Positions 43,894 through 52,806 are shown, counted from the first letter of the stretch. The stretch is 64,000 bases of DNA from Sinorhizobium meliloti (GCF_035610345.1 NZ_CP141213.1:62001-126000); one strand, 5' to 3'. The notes: generated from the letters alone by a model not told the origin. Program-made: numbers and translations.

Positions 43894-44631
43894 ATGGGCA
43901 TAACGTTTCCGAACGAAAGTTCAAGTTATCGCACCGCTCGCGACAAGCTACTGCAGCGCGAAGCAACACTCAGGCGCGAAATGGAATCCGTAGCCGCAGA
44001 GATCCGAGCACTCCCTCCGGGCGGGGTCGTTCCCGAGGACTATGAATTCGACCACATGGACGGAAAGGGGACATTGGCAAAGGTGCGACTCTCCGAGCTG
44101 TTTCGGCCCGGCACCGATGTCTTGATCCTCTACCATTATATGTTCCCTCGCCATCGCAGCGATAAGCGGCCCAAACCGAGCAGCGGGCCGATGGCAGAGC
44201 TGCCGATCGAAGACGGTCCGTGCCCGTCTTGTACTGCCCTACTCGACAACTGGGAGGGAGCGGTGCCGCACGTAGAGGGTATGGGCGTAAACATCGCGGC
44301 TGTTGCAAAGGCGCCTATCGAGCAGGTTGCAGCCTTTGCGGCTCATCGGGGCTGGCGCAGGCTGAAGCTCCTTTCTGCCGCGAACAATAGCTTCAAACGC
44401 GACTACCACGGCGAGGACGCGGAGGGCCAGCAATTGCCGATCCTTACCGTGTTTCACAAAGGCGCGGACGGGCTGATCAGGCTGAGCTGGGCCTCTGAAC
44501 TGTTGTTCTTGCCGGCCGAGCCGGGGCAGGATCCACGGCATTTGGGCACTGTCGAGCCGATGTGGACCCTCTTGGACCTCACTCCCGGAGGGCGGCCGAA
44601 TACCGACGAACAGTTCGAATACCAAGGCTGA
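43894..44631 (+). CDS. DUF899 (thioredoxin-like) family protein
   Basis: A 245-residue DUF899 protein. Typical features are 'YRTARDKLLQREATLRREME' at the N-terminus, 'DVLILYHYMFPRH' near residue 85 and the thioredoxin-like CxxC in 'EDGPCPSCTALLDNWEGAVP' near 110. 'VAKAPIEQVAAFAAHRGWRR' and the C-terminal 'VEPMWTLLDLTPGGR' follow. The fold is peroxiredoxin-like; the activity is not established. The chosen ATG at 'MGITFPNESS' gives the family N-terminus; an earlier in-frame ATG adds unconserved residues. It is monocistronic and not obviously linked to its neighbours. Confidence 0.85.
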   Translation: MGITFPNESSSYRTARDKLLQREATLRREMESVAAEIRALPPGGVVPEDYEFDHMDGKGTLAKVRLSELFRPGTDVLILYHYMFPRHRSDKRPKPSSGPMAELPIEDGPCPSCTALLDNWEGAVPHVEGMGVNIAAVAKAPIEQVAAFAAHRGWRRLKLLSAANNSFKRDYHGEDAEGQQLPILTVFHKGADGLIRLSWASELLFLPAEPGQDPRHLGTVEPMWTLLDLTPGGRPNTDEQFEYQG

Positions 44632-44859
44632 CAACCCGCTTTGCCGAGGTGCTAGTCTCGTGACCTCGCCAAGAGGGCTATCGATCGCAATTGCCGTGGT
44701 TCGCGCTTGCCGAATGATGCTTTCTGCGCGAGAAATCAGCGAACTCTCTGAAGAAGCGCACGGTTGAGTGCCGCGAACGCAGTTGGGCGGCGAACGCGAT
44801 CCGCGGCGGAAGGGCGAGGGAGATCACCCACGAAGAGTGGCCACCCCCTCTGCCCGGCT

Positions 44860-45552
44860 TCACGACACGCGCGGGCGCGCCACGTCGTTCACTCCCTCCG
44901 GGTCCGGCGCCTGGCCATAGCTCATACGCCGCATCTGGGCGATCACCCGCTCCATTTCGTCGTCCGGCAGTACGGGCGGCTCCCCGAGCGTCAGGGCCTG
45001 AACATAAATCCGCGATAGCGTCTCCACCTCGATTGCAAGCCACAATGCCTGTTCCAGCGTTTTGCCGAGCGATATCTGACCGTGCTGCCCGAGCAGGCAG
45101 GCCAAACGGTCCTTGAGGGCAATAAGCGCGTTGTCGGAGAGCGCCTGCGTTCCGAAGGTCGCATATTCGGCGCAGCGGATCGTGGTGCCTCCGGCAATCC
45201 CCGTCATGTAGTGAAAGCTCGGAATGGTCTTGTGATGGCAGGCGAGCGTCGTCGCGTAGATCGAGTGGCAATGCAGGACCACGTCGATATCGGTGCGCGC
45301 GCGCAGAATGTCGCGGTGAAAGCGCCACTCCGATGACGGGCGGTGGCCCACATAGGTGCCGTCGAAGCCCATTTCCACCAGGTCGTCCGGCTGCATCGTG
45401 TCATAGGGCATGGAGGACGGCGTGATGAGGAAGCCGTCATCGGTGCGGACGGAAAGATTGCCGGCCGTGCCCTGGTTGATGCCGCTCGAATTCATCCGCC
45501 GGCAGATGTCCACCATTTCCCGCCGGAGTGCCAGCTTGTCCGTCTCAGCCAT
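44860..45552 (-). CDS. Class II (zinc) aldolase, L-fuculose-phosphate aldolase-like
   Basis: A 230-residue class II aldolase of the AraD/FucA family. The substrate loop is 'INQGTAGNLSVRTDDGFLIT' near residue 25 and 'ITPSSMPYDTM' near 45. The catalytic Glu is in 'SSEWRFHRDI' near 75. Zinc ligands are in 'VVLHCHSIYATTLAC' near 95 and 'GQHGQISLGKTLEQALWLAI' near 155. It would split a ketose-1-phosphate to dihydroxyacetone phosphate and an aldehyde. Its start overlaps the kinase stop by 8 bp, and AAAGGAAA supports it. It is the last gene of the LacI-controlled sugar operon and performs the last step of the predicted epimerase-kinase-aldolase route. Confidence 0.9.
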   Translation of the reverse strand: MAETDKLALRREMVDICRRMNSSGINQGTAGNLSVRTDDGFLITPSSMPYDTMQPDDLVEMGFDGTYVGHRPSSEWRFHRDILRARTDIDVVLHCHSIYATTLACHHKTIPSFHYMTGIAGGTTIRCAEYATFGTQALSDNALIALKDRLACLLGQHGQISLGKTLEQALWLAIEVETLSRIYVQALTLGEPPVLPDDEMERVIAQMRRMSYGQAPDPEGVNDVARPRVS

Positions 45553-47026
45553 GAAGATTTCCTTTCGTGTTCCGGAATTTATCTCTGTTGCCCGGCATTG
45601 CGCGGGCGATTGCGCGCCAATCGGCGGCATAGCGGGAAAGTTCGGGATTGAGCCGCGCAAGATCGACGGGCTCGCTGAGGGCAAGCGGCGCCGGCCCTTT
45701 ACGCGTCTCGTGACCGGCAAGCAGCGCCGCACCGGCGGCAACACCATAGGCGTCGAGGTTGAAGCGCACCTGGCGCTCGGGAAGCAATGCCGCAACCACA
45801 CCCGCATAAAGAGGATCGCGCAGGAAGCTGCCGTCGAGCACGATAAGGCGATCCGTGGAAAGCGCCTCAATGCATTCCACCGTCAGCAGCGCACAATAGA
45901 GGAGCGCCAGGGCCTTGCGCTCCATTGCCGTCTCGGCCACGGGTCCAAGGATGCGCCCGCTTCCGGCGCTGCCGGGGAAAAGACCATCGTCGTCGCCGAA
46001 AGAGGGCACCGCGATGGTCCGCTGCGCAACCAGACGCCCGAGGACCTCGATGGGGGCGTCGTCCGTCGGCGGATTGGAACCGGCGATTTGGGAGAATTCC
46101 CGCCCGCCCATTGTCAGAATCCCGCCGAGGCGGTTTCCGAAAACGTCGCTGTTAAGCGTCATGCCCCGGTGCTCGTCGAGGCGCTCGACCGGTGTCGTTC
46201 GTGAAAAGCCGACGATCCAGGTACCCGTCGAGATCACCGTGAAATCTCGAAGTCCCGCGGCGTGATAGCGATAATGATTGAGGCTGCTATCGTGGCCGCC
46301 CGTGAGGACGCGCATTTCTGCCGGGAGTCCGAACCTGCGGACGAGTTCGGGCCGGATCGGCCCAAGCGTCTGCCAGGCTTTGGCAAAGGGCGGCATCAGC
46401 CGCTCCCAGCCGCGGGCATCGACGATCGGTGAAAAGCGCCTTTCGGCGACATTCCAGAGATGCGACTGTGCCCCGAGAAAGCTCGCTTCAGACGCGGCGA
46501 CGCCGGAAAGCCGCCAGGCCCAATATTGCGGCAGGCCGAGATACCAGCGCGCTTTCCCGAAAGCCTCCGGTTCGCGCTCCTCCATCCAATAGAGCTGGCG
46601 GGCCTGATGAGTCGCGCCGTGCATGGTCGCGCTGCCGCGGTCGAGAAACGTACCGGCAAGCGGGATATAGCCGTCGCGGATATCCGGCGGCAACGGCTGC
46701 TCGTAATCGACCATAGGAAGCGCCGCACCATCGCCGGCCCCGGGGTCGGGACCGGTCAGAACGCCGCCCGAGCCGTGCCCGGCCGCGACGACGGCGGCAA
46801 GTTCATGGCGCCGCGACAGAGCCGCCAGCGTCGCGAAAACCCATTCGCCCAGCTTCGTGAGGTCATGGTGGCGCCAGGGAGGCCCGGGGAGGACGGGATT
46901 AGGGACGCTGATCGTCTCCGCCACCGTCCCGTCGGCCCCGACCGCGCTCAGCTTGACGTTGGTCTTGCCGATGTCGAGAACGGCGACCGGAGCCGCACCG
47001 CTGTCTCGATCGTTCATCGCATCCAC
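45545..47026 (-). CDS. FGGY-family carbohydrate kinase
   Basis: A 493-residue FGGY kinase. N-terminal phosphate motif 'VAVLDIGKTNVKLSAVGADG' starts near residue 14. 'AAGHGSGG', the sugar-site segment 'VLTGGHDSSLNHYRYH' near 255 and 'VISTGTWIVGFSR' near 275 follow. It would phosphorylate the ketose produced by the adjacent 3-epimerase. Two starts (MDAMND or MND, three codons apart) are possible; GGGGAGAAGAGACGG lies upstream. It is placed 37 bp after the epimerase gene and overlaps the aldolase gene. It differs from the kinase at 0.4 kb and belongs to the rhamnulokinase/L-fuculokinase-like branch by general appearance. Confidence 0.88.
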   Translation of the reverse strand: MDAMNDRDSGAAPVAVLDIGKTNVKLSAVGADGTVAETISVPNPVLPGPPWRHHDLTKLGEWVFATLAALSRRHELAAVVAAGHGSGGVLTGPDPGAGDGAALPMVDYEQPLPPDIRDGYIPLAGTFLDRGSATMHGATHQARQLYWMEEREPEAFGKARWYLGLPQYWAWRLSGVAASEASFLGAQSHLWNVAERRFSPIVDARGWERLMPPFAKAWQTLGPIRPELVRRFGLPAEMRVLTGGHDSSLNHYRYHAAGLRDFTVISTGTWIVGFSRTTPVERLDEHRGMTLNSDVFGNRLGGILTMGGREFSQIAGSNPPTDDAPIEVLGRLVAQRTIAVPSFGDDDGLFPGSAGSGRILGPVAETAMERKALALLYCALLTVECIEALSTDRLIVLDGSFLRDPLYAGVVAALLPERQVRFNLDAYGVAAGAALLAGHETRKGPAPLALSEPVDLARLNPELSRYAADWRAIARAMPGNRDKFRNTKGNLHG

Positions 47027-47063
47027 CGTCTCTTCTCCCCGACCGTGCTCGCGCCAACCTCGT

Positions 47064-47918
47064 TCAGATCAAGCCGTATTGCGTGGCCTTGTTGCGCAGG
47101 AACGGCAGACCGTTGCCCATCACTTCCTCCTCGTCCTTTGCGACCGGACGCCAGACGGCAAGGCCATAAGCCACTTCCGGCGGCATATTGATGAAGCTTT
47201 CCATGGCAAGACCACCCTTGAAGCCGATCGCCGCAAGCGTCGAGAAAATCTCGTCCCAGCCGCAGGTGCCGTAGCCCGGCGTGCCGCGGTCGCTTTCGGA
47301 AAGATGGATGTATTTTAGGTACTCGCGGGCATCGAGGATGCCTTTGCCGACGCCTTTTTCCTCGATGTTCATGTGATAGGTATCAAGGTGCACGAAGACG
47401 TTGTCGGCTCCGACCCGCTCGATCATCTTGACCGCCTGCCAGCCGGTATTGATCAGGTGGTTCTCGTAGCGGTTCACGGCTTCGACGCCAAGCTCGATGC
47501 CGCGCGACTTGGCGTGCTTGGCCGCGGCCTGCAGCACGCGGGCGATGTTGTCATACTCCTGAACAGTCGGCGGCACGCCGGTGCGCTCGCCGATGCCGCC
47601 ATAGATGACGCCCGACAGCGCCTCGCCGCCGAGATCGGCAGTCTTGTCGATTGCGATCTTCAGATGGTCGATCGCCGCCTCGGGCCGCACCGAGGCCCAC
47701 GCCGGCTCCGGCAGGCCGAGCGAGCAGACCGCCCGCAGCCGGTTCTTCTCCAGCAGGGCGCGGGTGTGCTCGGTGTCGACGGCAGGCGGATTGAGCATCG
47801 GGATCTCGATGAAATCGACCTTGTATTTGACCGCCGCGGCTACCGCCCGTTCGGCGCCGGGACGGTCCCAGTTCATTGTCCACATGCTCGTATGTACGCC
47901 AAAACCCTGCATCGTCAT
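47064..47918 (-). CDS. Ketose 3-epimerase-like sugar isomerase (TIM barrel)
   Basis: A 284-residue xylose-isomerase-like TIM barrel close to D-tagatose/D-psicose/L-ribulose 3-epimerases. Metal ligands include Glu in 'GIELGVEAVNRYENHLINT' near residue 150, Asp in 'VFVHLDTYHMNIEEKGVG' near 185, His in 'LKYIHLSESDRG' and Glu in 'GGLAMESFINM' near 243. It would interconvert ketoses at C3 before phosphorylation. The ATG overlaps the permease stop (ATGA), with AGAAGAGGATC as ribosome binding site. The order importer, epimerase, kinase, aldolase gives a coherent path from a ketose to dihydroxyacetone phosphate. Confidence 0.87.
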   Translation of the reverse strand: MTMQGFGVHTSMWTMNWDRPGAERAVAAAVKYKVDFIEIPMLNPPAVDTEHTRALLEKNRLRAVCSLGLPEPAWASVRPEAAIDHLKIAIDKTADLGGEALSGVIYGGIGERTGVPPTVQEYDNIARVLQAAAKHAKSRGIELGVEAVNRYENHLINTGWQAVKMIERVGADNVFVHLDTYHMNIEEKGVGKGILDAREYLKYIHLSESDRGTPGYGTCGWDEIFSTLAAIGFKGGLAMESFINMPPEVAYGLAVWRPVAKDEEEVMGNGLPFLRNKATQYGLI

Positions 47919-48913
47919 GATCCTCTTCTGACAATTGAAATCCTAATTTTGGAAACGACCCAACGCAGAATCATCACGCCGACGAGAAGGATGCCCCAGA
48001 CGGCGGTCGCGAGATGCTGGTTGGCTCCGACGAGATTGAGCCCGGACGAAAGAAGCTGCAGCACCACCAGCGCGACGAAGACGGGGATCACCCGGCCGAA
48101 GCCCCCGAACGGATTGACGCCGCCGAGGAAGCACGCGAGCACCGTGATCAGCAGATAGGACTCGCCATGACCGATACGCACCGAATTGAAGCGCGCCAAC
48201 ATGATGATGCCGGCGATCGCGCACATGACCCCGGAAAGCGTGTAGACAAGCACGATCGCCTTGCGCGTGTTGATGCCTGAATAGCGCGTCGCCTCGAGAT
48301 TCGAGCCGATCATGTAGGTGTTGAAGCCGAGCTTTGTGCGACCGAGAAGCAGATGCCAGGCGAGCACGCAGACGACGAAAACGATCAGCGGGACGGGAAT
48401 GCCGGCGACGGAGCCATGGCCGATCACGCCAACAAAGGGCGGGAATCCGGAGATGTCGCCCCCGCGCGTCAGGAACTCGCCAAGGCCGCGCAAGAAGATC
48501 ATCATCGATAGGGAGACGAGGATCGGATGGGCGCGTGTGAACGCGATCACCAGGCCCATGATGACTCCGCTTGCCGCACCGACCATCACGGCAAGGAGGG
48601 AGCCGACGAGGAAGATTCCGAAGCCCGCGTCGGCCCCTCCGTTCGCCTTGAGGACCCAGGCAAGGGTCAGTCCGGCCAGATTGGCGGTGAAGGTAATTGC
48701 GAGATTGAGGCCGCCGGTCAGGATCGGCAGCAGCATGGCAAGCGTCAGGAGACCGAGTTCCGGCAGCTGGAAGGCGACGGAGCCGAAGGTCGCGGCGCTC
48801 AGGAATTGCGGCGAGGCGATCCCGAAGACGAGGACGACCGCGACGAAGGCGAGCCCCGGACCAGCCATCTCCGGCCCTATGGCGGCCTTGATCCTTTCGA
48901 AGACTGTGATCAT
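47915..48913 (-). CDS. Sugar ABC transporter permease (RbsC type)
   Basis: A 332-residue permease of the ribose/xylose (CUT2) class with eight to ten predicted helices. Features include 'LTLAMLLPILTGGLNLAITF' near residue 55, 'MIFLRGLGEFLTRGGDISGF' near 140 and the conserved loop 'GSNLEATRYSGINTRKAIVL' near 215. 'FLGGVNPFGGFGRVIPVFVA' lies near 270. The start is fixed by an ATGA overlap with the first permease; the longer open frame upstream is out of family. The two permeases probably form a heterodimer. Sugar specificity cannot be inferred. Confidence 0.92.
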   Translation of the reverse strand: MITVFERIKAAIGPEMAGPGLAFVAVVLVFGIASPQFLSAATFGSVAFQLPELGLLTLAMLLPILTGGLNLAITFTANLAGLTLAWVLKANGGADAGFGIFLVGSLLAVMVGAASGVIMGLVIAFTRAHPILVSLSMMIFLRGLGEFLTRGGDISGFPPFVGVIGHGSVAGIPVPLIVFVVCVLAWHLLLGRTKLGFNTYMIGSNLEATRYSGINTRKAIVLVYTLSGVMCAIAGIIMLARFNSVRIGHGESYLLITVLACFLGGVNPFGGFGRVIPVFVALVVLQLLSSGLNLVGANQHLATAVWGILLVGVMILRWVVSKIRISIVRRGS

Positions 48914-49911
48914 CGGCCCGTTCCCTTCTGACCGACAAAAGGCAGCAGGCGCTCTATCCGCGTGTTGGAAAGCGTGATGGCGATCAGAATGATCGCGCCG
49001 ATAATCATCTTGAAGGCGAAGGGCGACACGCCCATCAGGTTCAGTCCGTTCTGAGTGATCGAGATCAGAAGCACGCCGAGCACGCAGCCGAGCACGGTGC
49101 CCTTGCCGCCGCCGAGGCGCGCACCGCCGAGCACGACCGCGGCGAGCACGTCGAGTTCGCGGCCATAAAGCGCGTTCGGCACGACTTCCTGAGCGTAATG
49201 CGCCTGGATGAGACCGCCTATGCCAGCCATGAGGCCAAGCCAGCCGAAGGCAATGAATTGCATGGCACCGATATTGATGCCGAAGCGCCGGGCGCCTTCC
49301 GGATTGTCGCCGAAGGCGTAAAGCTGGCGGCCCGTCGTCGTCCGCGTGATCAGCGTCCATGTCGCAATGACGCAGACGACCATGACGAGAACCGGAAGCG
49401 TGATCTCGATCCAGGTACCGTCGGGCATTTCACGCTCGAAGAGGATCACGCGGTCCGTCAGCCAGTCAGGCAGGTCGTAGATCGACACGCCGCGGGTGAA
49501 GAACATCAGCAATCCGAAATAGATATTGAAGGTGGAGATCGTGGCGACGATCGAAATGATCCGGAAGCGGTGGATCAGAAAGGCATTGAAGCAGCCGAGC
49601 AGTACGCCCAGCGAACCGGCGATGAGAAGCCCGGAGATCCAGCCGCCGCCGCCGATCCAGCCGAGCGCGATCGCCGTGCCGTATTGGACGACCGAAGCGG
49701 CCACGGCGAAGGAGATGTCGATGCCGCCGGCGATCAGCACCACCAGAAGGCCGACAGCGAAGATGATGTTGACGGCGCTGATGTTCAGGAGATCGAAGGC
49801 GTTCCCGAGCGAGAAGAAATTCGCCGTTGCGAAGGAGAGCACGGCACTGATGACGACGATCACCGCCAGCAGCGAAAATTCCGTCGCGTGAGTGCGGATC
49901 AAGCTACGCAT
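48910..49911 (-). CDS. Sugar ABC transporter permease (RbsC type)
   Basis: A 333-residue CUT2-class permease. It begins 'MRSLIRTHATEFSLLAVIVV' with 'LNISAVNIIFAVGLLVVLIA' near residue 42, 'GGIDISFAVAASVVQYGTAI', the cytoplasmic loop 'YAFGDNPEGARRFGINIGAM' near 210 and 'VVLGGARLGGGKGTVLGCVL' near 270. The start overlaps the end of the ATPase gene by 8 bp, marking tight coupling. It differs in sequence from its partner permease, so the channel is likely heterodimeric, as in several rhizobial CUT2 importers. Confidence 0.92.
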   Translation of the reverse strand: MRSLIRTHATEFSLLAVIVVISAVLSFATANFFSLGNAFDLLNISAVNIIFAVGLLVVLIAGGIDISFAVAASVVQYGTAIALGWIGGGGWISGLLIAGSLGVLLGCFNAFLIHRFRIISIVATISTFNIYFGLLMFFTRGVSIYDLPDWLTDRVILFEREMPDGTWIEITLPVLVMVVCVIATWTLITRTTTGRQLYAFGDNPEGARRFGINIGAMQFIAFGWLGLMAGIGGLIQAHYAQEVVPNALYGRELDVLAAVVLGGARLGGGKGTVLGCVLGVLLISITQNGLNLMGVSPFAFKMIIGAIILIAITLSNTRIERLLPFVGQKGTGR

Positions 49912-51433
49912 AGACGGCCGCCTCGATCTCTTCCAGCCGCGACTGGCGCGGATCATAGGTTCCGACGATGCGGCCCTGGGCCATGTGCAGGACACGGTCG
50001 GCGTTGAAATAGACTTCCGGCACCTCGTCCGAGATCAGGATAATCGCAAGCCCGCTCTCGGCGAGTTTGGCGACGATGTCGAAGATCCCGGCCCGCGCCC
50101 CGACGTCGACGCCGACGGTGGGCGAATCGAGGATCAGCAGTTTGGGATCGGTGGCAAGCCATTTGGCGATCGCCACGCGCTGCTGGTTGCCGCCGGAAAG
50201 CGTCGATATCGCGTCGGCCTGATGGCCGATCTTGACGCCGAGATCGGCGATCCAGCGGGAGACGAGACTTCGCTTGCGATCTTCGGAAAGAAAACCCCCG
50301 GAGAGAATCTTGCGCAACGAGGCGATAACCAGATTGTCGGCGATCGCCTGCGGCTGGATGAGCCCGAGTGACAACCGGTCCTCCGACAGATAAGCGACGC
50401 CGGCCCTGATCGCCTCGCGGTTCGAGCCGAAGCGGACCTCCCGGCCATCGATACTGATCGTCCCGGATGCGGGCTTGAGCATGCCGAAGAGGGCGAGCGC
50501 CAGCTCGGTCCTCCCTGCCCCGAGCAGACCGGTTATGCCGACCGTTTCGCCGCGGCGAACGGTCAGCGAAATGTCTTCGAAGTCGCCCGGCCTGGTGAGG
50601 CCGCGAACCTCCAGAACGGCCGGCTGGTCCTCCTTCGCGCGCGCGCGGACGTGCTGATCGAATGTCTTGCCGGTCATGAGTTCGGTGATTTTCGACTGCG
50701 TCATGCCGGCTGCGGGATAGACCCCGACCAGCGCGCCGTCGCGCAAGACCGTGATCCGGCTTGAAATCTCCAAAACCTCGGCAAGCCGGTGGCTGACGAA
50801 GACGACCGCAACGCCGGAGGCGGACAGGCTGCGGACGATTTCAAGCAGATGGTCCGTTTCCGATTGCGTCAGCGATGCCGTCGGCTCGTCCATGAAGACG
50901 AGTTTCGCCTCCCCGACCAGCGCCCGGGCAATCGCCACGATCTGACGCTGGGCGATCGCATATTCCTTGAGCGGCAGGTCCACGTCGAGGGTGATGCCCA
51001 GCCGGGCCAGCGCATCGACCGCGATCCTGCGCATGCGGCCGTAATCCACCAGCCGCGGCCGCCCGCCGAGCACCTCGTGGAAGGCGATGTTTTCCGCGAC
51101 GCTCATTTCCGGGAAAAGCGCAAGGTCCTGCCAGATGACCTGAATGCCGCGATCCTGTGCGGTAACCGGCGACATATGCGAATAGGTTTCGCCTTCATAT
51201 TCGATGACCGCCCCTTCGGCCGGGCGGTAGACGCCCGTGATCACCTTGATGAGTGTGCTCTTGCCGCAGCCGTTCTCTCCGGCGAGGCAATGGACCTCGC
51301 CCGGGCGCACGTCGAAGCTGACATTCTTCAGTGCCTTGACGCCGCCGAAAGTCATGTTGATGTTGCGAAGAGACAGAAGCGGCTTGTCCGTGCTCGCCGC
51401 GCTTGCCGACTGGTGCATGCTATCGAGGCCCAT
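49904..51433 (-). CDS. Sugar ABC transporter ATP-binding protein (RbsA type, two ATPase domains)
   Basis: A 509-residue tandem ATPase. Domain 1 (about residues 20-250) has Walker A 'GENGCGKSTLIKVITG', the signature region 'YAIAQRQIVAIARALVGEAK' and Walker B 'LVFMDEPTASLTQSE'. Domain 2 (270-500) has a degenerate Walker A 'GLLGAGRTELALALFGMLKP', the intact signature 'LSGGNQQRVAIAKWLATDPK' and 'LLILDSPTVGVDVGARAGIF'. One active and one degenerate site is the norm for CUT2 systems. An ATG five codons later is also possible. A GC hairpin separates it from the binding-protein gene upstream. Confidence 0.93.
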   Translation of the reverse strand: MGLDSMHQSASAASTDKPLLSLRNINMTFGGVKALKNVSFDVRPGEVHCLAGENGCGKSTLIKVITGVYRPAEGAVIEYEGETYSHMSPVTAQDRGIQVIWQDLALFPEMSVAENIAFHEVLGGRPRLVDYGRMRRIAVDALARLGITLDVDLPLKEYAIAQRQIVAIARALVGEAKLVFMDEPTASLTQSETDHLLEIVRSLSASGVAVVFVSHRLAEVLEISSRITVLRDGALVGVYPAAGMTQSKITELMTGKTFDQHVRARAKEDQPAVLEVRGLTRPGDFEDISLTVRRGETVGITGLLGAGRTELALALFGMLKPASGTISIDGREVRFGSNREAIRAGVAYLSEDRLSLGLIQPQAIADNLVIASLRKILSGGFLSEDRKRSLVSRWIADLGVKIGHQADAISTLSGGNQQRVAIAKWLATDPKLLILDSPTVGVDVGARAGIFDIVAKLAESGLAIILISDEVPEVYFNADRVLHMAQGRIVGTYDPRQSRLEEIEAAVYA

Positions 51434-51459
51434 CGATGGTGTTTCCAGAGGATCTGCCA

Positions 51460-51477
51460 GGCCGGCCGGAGCCGGCC
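51460..51477 (-). other. Intercistronic GC hairpin between binding protein and ATPase genes
   Basis: GGCCGGC and GCCGGCC form a perfect 7-bp stem around the 4-nt loop CGGA, in the 108-bp gap after the binding-protein gene. Such hairpins often protect the upstream message and raise binding protein over membrane components. No T-run follows, so full termination is unlikely. Confidence 0.5.
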
Positions 51478-51541
51478 CAGCAGCCGGGAGAACCCGTTGG
51501 CGGGACGGGATGCGCTTGGCTCCCGCCCCGCTTCTATCCGT

Positions 51542-52534
51542 TCAGAGGCCCATTGCGGCGAGGTCGGCGACCGTCTCCTTGTTGATCGGCACGAGTTGGT
51601 CGACGATGATGTTGCGGTTTTCGAAGTCGGGGTGGATCACGCCGAGACCTTCGATTTCCTCGCCGTCCTTGATCTCCTCGCCCTTCATGAGCTTGTCGGC
51701 GAGCGTCACGAAGACTTCGCCTGCCTGCTTGGGATTCCACATGAAGCCGCCGGAGATCGCATCGGACTTGATGAGCTTCTGGCCCTGACCGGGCGAGAAG
51801 GGCCCGAGAACGAAGATCTCGCCGACCTTGCGGCGCTCCTCGATGGCGCGGCCGGCGCCGATCGGCCCCTGGCTTCCGAAAGCGAGGAAGCCTTTGAGAT
51901 TCGGATGAGCGGAGATCAGGTCGAGAGCCGTCGAGCGGCTCTTGTCCACATCCTCTGCGACGCCGTAGCGATCGCCGACAAGCGTCATCTCGGGATGGTT
52001 CTTCTTGATGTATTCAATCGCCGCGTCGGCCCAGGCATTGTGCAGCGGCACCGTCAGCGAGCCGACGAAGACGGCATATTCGCCCTTGCCGCCCATCTTC
52101 TCCGCAAGCAGCTTTGCATGCGCCTCACCGAAGCCGGTGGCGGACGCGAGTTCGAAGTCCCAATCCGCGCCCTTCTGGCTGGGGGATTCATGCGTGATGA
52201 CGATAATGCCCTTTTCCCTGGCCTTGGTGAGGACCGGCTCCAACACCTTGGCGTCGTTGGGTACGACGCCGATGACTTTGACGTTCTGGGCAATCAGATC
52301 TTCGATCGCGCGAACCTGCAGTGCCGGATCGGCACTGGTCGGCCCGACCATGAAGGCGTCGACGCCGAGCTCTTCGCCGCGTTCCTTGATACCGGCCTCC
52401 ATGGCGTTGAACCACGGTATGCCGCCGATCTTGACGACGACACCGACCTTGCCCGTTTCCTGCGCAGCGGCGCTATAGGCACCCGCAAGCGAAAGCGACG
52501 CCGCCAGGGCGGCGGCAAGAATTTTCCTGATCAT
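51542..52534 (-). CDS. Sugar ABC transporter substrate-binding protein (RbsB type)
   Basis: A 330-residue periplasmic binding protein with a signal peptide ('MIRKILAAALAASLSLAGAY...AAAQ'). It has the type 1 binding fold ('VGVVVKIGGIPWFNAMEAGI', 'VKVIGVVPNDAKVLEPVLTK', 'GIIVITHESPSQKGADWDFE'). A binding-site segment 'LGPFSPGQGQKLIKSDAISG' lies near residue 235. It resembles AI-2/rhamnose-type binding proteins more than RbsB proper. GTGGAGGAGAGAC fixes the ATG; the open frame continues upstream without conservation. First gene of the operon, facing the LacI gene across a region that holds the operator. Confidence 0.92.
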   Translation of the reverse strand: MIRKILAAALAASLSLAGAYSAAAQETGKVGVVVKIGGIPWFNAMEAGIKERGEELGVDAFMVGPTSADPALQVRAIEDLIAQNVKVIGVVPNDAKVLEPVLTKAREKGIIVITHESPSQKGADWDFELASATGFGEAHAKLLAEKMGGKGEYAVFVGSLTVPLHNAWADAAIEYIKKNHPEMTLVGDRYGVAEDVDKSRSTALDLISAHPNLKGFLAFGSQGPIGAGRAIEERRKVGEIFVLGPFSPGQGQKLIKSDAISGGFMWNPKQAGEVFVTLADKLMKGEEIKDGEEIEGLGVIHPDFENRNIIVDQLVPINKETVADLAAMGL

Positions 52535-52686
52535 GTCTCTCCTCCACATGTTCCCCCAAGGGAACGCTCCCGGGCGCGTTATGCGCCGGCCTCCAGCTCG
52601 ATTCTCTTGGACGGGAGGGAATGTCCCGCCGCCGACGGCCGCCTCCTCAGACGGCACCTACGATTTGCGCAATCGATATTTCTTTT

Positions 52687-52706
52687 TTGCACAATCGATG
52701 GTGCAA
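52687..52706. promoter_or_regulatory. LacI-type operator palindrome
   Basis: TTGCACAATCGATGGTGCAA is palindromic in all but its A/G pair beside the central ATCGAT. CG-centred 20-bp palindromes are typical of LacI-family operators. A related half (GCGCAATCGAT, 52667-52677) lies 22 bp upstream, about two helical turns. The site lies between the divergent binding-protein and lacI-type genes, placed to control both. Confidence 0.75.
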
Positions 52707-52751
52707 TGACTATCGTGCAGAGTTAATCTTACGTCAAGCCGAAATCGGCAC

Positions 52752-52790
52752 TAGAGCAATTCCAGAAAACACGCGCATCGGTTTTCCGGA
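52752..52790. repeat. Rhizobial intergenic palindrome-like element
   Basis: The segment starts AGAGCAATTCCAGAAAAC and continues to GGTTTTCCGGA, forming an imperfect hairpin (CCAGAAAAC against GTTTTCCGG). I recall similar 'agagcaattcca...ggttttcc' elements as common intergenic repeats in Rhizobiales. It ends 16 bp before the lacI-type start and would form a hairpin in its leader. Confidence 0.4.
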
Positions 52791-52806
52791 GTTTGGAGGA
52801 AGTCAG

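Noticed and set aside
47549..47556. Seventh copy of the GTATGACA core
   Set aside because: It lies inside the epimerase coding sequence far from the island and lacks the flanking similarity, so it is taken as a chance match.
50789..52726. 645-residue plus-strand open frame
   Set aside because: It lies antisense to the sugar ATPase and binding-protein genes, has no family motifs and reflects GC-rich third positions.
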